Position numbers and translations under genes: made by a program. The notes beneath the pieces are model-generated. The model ran no database searches. It was not told the origin of the DNA and was given only the letters and a program-made list of their open reading frames with translations. Below, one piece after another: positions 4,868 to 5,341 of a stretch of 5,341 nt of DNA. Every line of letters begins with the position of its first letter. The stretch's first letter is position 1. Source of the stretch: Bacillota bacterium (GTDB lineage: Bacteria > Bacillota_E > RBS10-35 > JAJYVN01); NCBI GenBank assembly GCA_021846605.1, contig JAJZWQ010000189.1, forward strand, positions 1 through 5,341, in the 5' to 3' direction.

Positions 4868-5341
4868 ATGCCCGAGACCATGTTCTCCAAGATCTGGGGC
4901 CGCCACGTGGTCACGACCCCGCCCAATGCGCCCGCCCTGCTGTATATCGACCTGCACCTGGTGCACGAGGTGACCTCGCCCCAGGCGTTCGAGGGACTGC
5001 GCCTGGCCGGCCGAGGCGTGCGCCGCCCCGACCGCACGTTCGCCACCATGGACCATAACGTGCCGACCACCGGGCGGGAGTTGCCGATCGCCGACGCGAT
5101 TTCAGCCAAGCAGATCGAAACCCTGACGGCCAACTGCCGGGAGTTCCAGGTCCCGCTCTACGACCTGCGCAGCCCTGGTCAGGGCATCGTGCACGTCATC
5201 GGCCCGGAGCAGGGCCTGACACAGCCGGGCATGACGATCGTCTGCGGGGACAGCCACACCTCCACCCACGGCGCGTTTGGGGCGCTCGCCTTTGGCATCG
5301 GCACCTCCGAGGTCGAGCACGTGCTGGCCACCCAATGTCTT
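4868..5341 (+). CDS. leuC: 3-isopropylmalate dehydratase large subunit (isopropylmalate isomerase), 3' end cut by window
   Basis: The first 158 codons of LeuC, about a third of the usual length near 465, running off the right edge with no stop. LeuC with the small subunit LeuD converts 2-isopropylmalate to 3-isopropylmalate through the dehydrated intermediate, the second step of leucine synthesis in the cytoplasm. Diagnostic stretches are [20 protein letters not shown] (26-45), MDHNVPT (61-67), [13 protein letters not shown] (109-121) and [20 protein letters not shown] (126-145) followed by [11 protein letters not shown]. The three cysteines that bind the [4Fe-4S] cluster lie in the part beyond the window, so activity cannot be judged. 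The motifs fit the long bacterial LeuC type rather than aconitase or homoaconitase. Divergence from lysR with a LysR-type box between them suggests control by that regulator. leuD would be expected downstream but is not visible. Confidence 0.96.
   Translation, partial: MPETMFSKIWGRHVVTTPPNAPALLYIDLHLVHEVTSPQAFEGLRLAGRGVRRPDRTFATMDHNVPTTGRELPIADAISAKQIETLTANCREFQVPLYDLRSPGQGIVHVIGPEQGLTQPGMTIVCGDSHTSTHGAFGALAFGIGTSEVEHVLATQCL

Noticed and set aside
3735..4973. Plus-strand open frame of 412 codons
   Set aside because: It is antisense to lysR and then runs out of frame through the leuC start. The product is Pro/Arg-rich low-complexity sequence.
1..5341. CRISPR array, tRNA, rRNA, insertion sequence or phage genes
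   Set aside because: I saw no regularly spaced repeats, cloverleaf sequences, transposase motifs or phage proteins. All recognised genes are ordinary chromosomal ones.

Overview
The window is GC-rich (about 70% by eye) and carries five protein genes. Four lie on the minus strand and one runs off the right edge on the plus strand. The strong purine-rich Shine-Dalgarno sequences, the GTG starts and a secreted YaaH/SleL-like glycoside hydrolase 18 enzyme with peptidoglycan-binding domains suggest a high-GC, possibly spore-forming Firmicute (Sulfobacillus, Thermaerobacter or Symbiobacterium-like) or a related Gram-positive. This placement is an inference from gene content, not a phylogenetic result.

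Layout, left to right. Positions 1-1580 (minus) hold most of a secreted cell-wall hydrolase: signal peptide, two tandem peptidoglycan-binding repeats, a Gly/Ser/Thr linker and a GH18 catalytic domain cut by the window edge. Positions 1581-2068 have no confident gene. They hold a candidate promoter, a possible 164-nt structured leader for the hydrolase, and a strong GC-rich hairpin. Positions 2069-2770 (minus) encode endonuclease III (nth), which overlaps by ATGA with the HtrA-like serine protease at 2767-3699 (minus). The two look like one translationally coupled operon driven from a promoter at 3724-3752. Positions 3868-4752 (minus) encode a LysR-type regulator. From 4868 to the edge (plus), divergent from it, is the start of leuC, the large subunit of isopropylmalate isomerase.

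How they work together. The lysR/leuC pair is the clearest regulatory unit. The 115-bp divergent region holds a perfect TGAT-N11-ATCA dyad of LysR-box type, about 65 bp upstream of the start point implied by a candidate leuC -10 element. The short leader leaves no room for a T-box or attenuator. The htrA-like/nth pair joins protein quality control and base-excision repair. The hydrolase appears to be a separate transcription unit.

The least expected structures are a perfect 16-bp inverted repeat over the nth start region, the nested pairings in the hydrolase leader (including two mutually exclusive stems over its Shine-Dalgarno), and an excess of the oligomer AAAAGC, caused mainly by Leu-Leu pairs written CTT-TTG. 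I found no CRISPR array, tRNA, rRNA, insertion sequence or obvious defence system.
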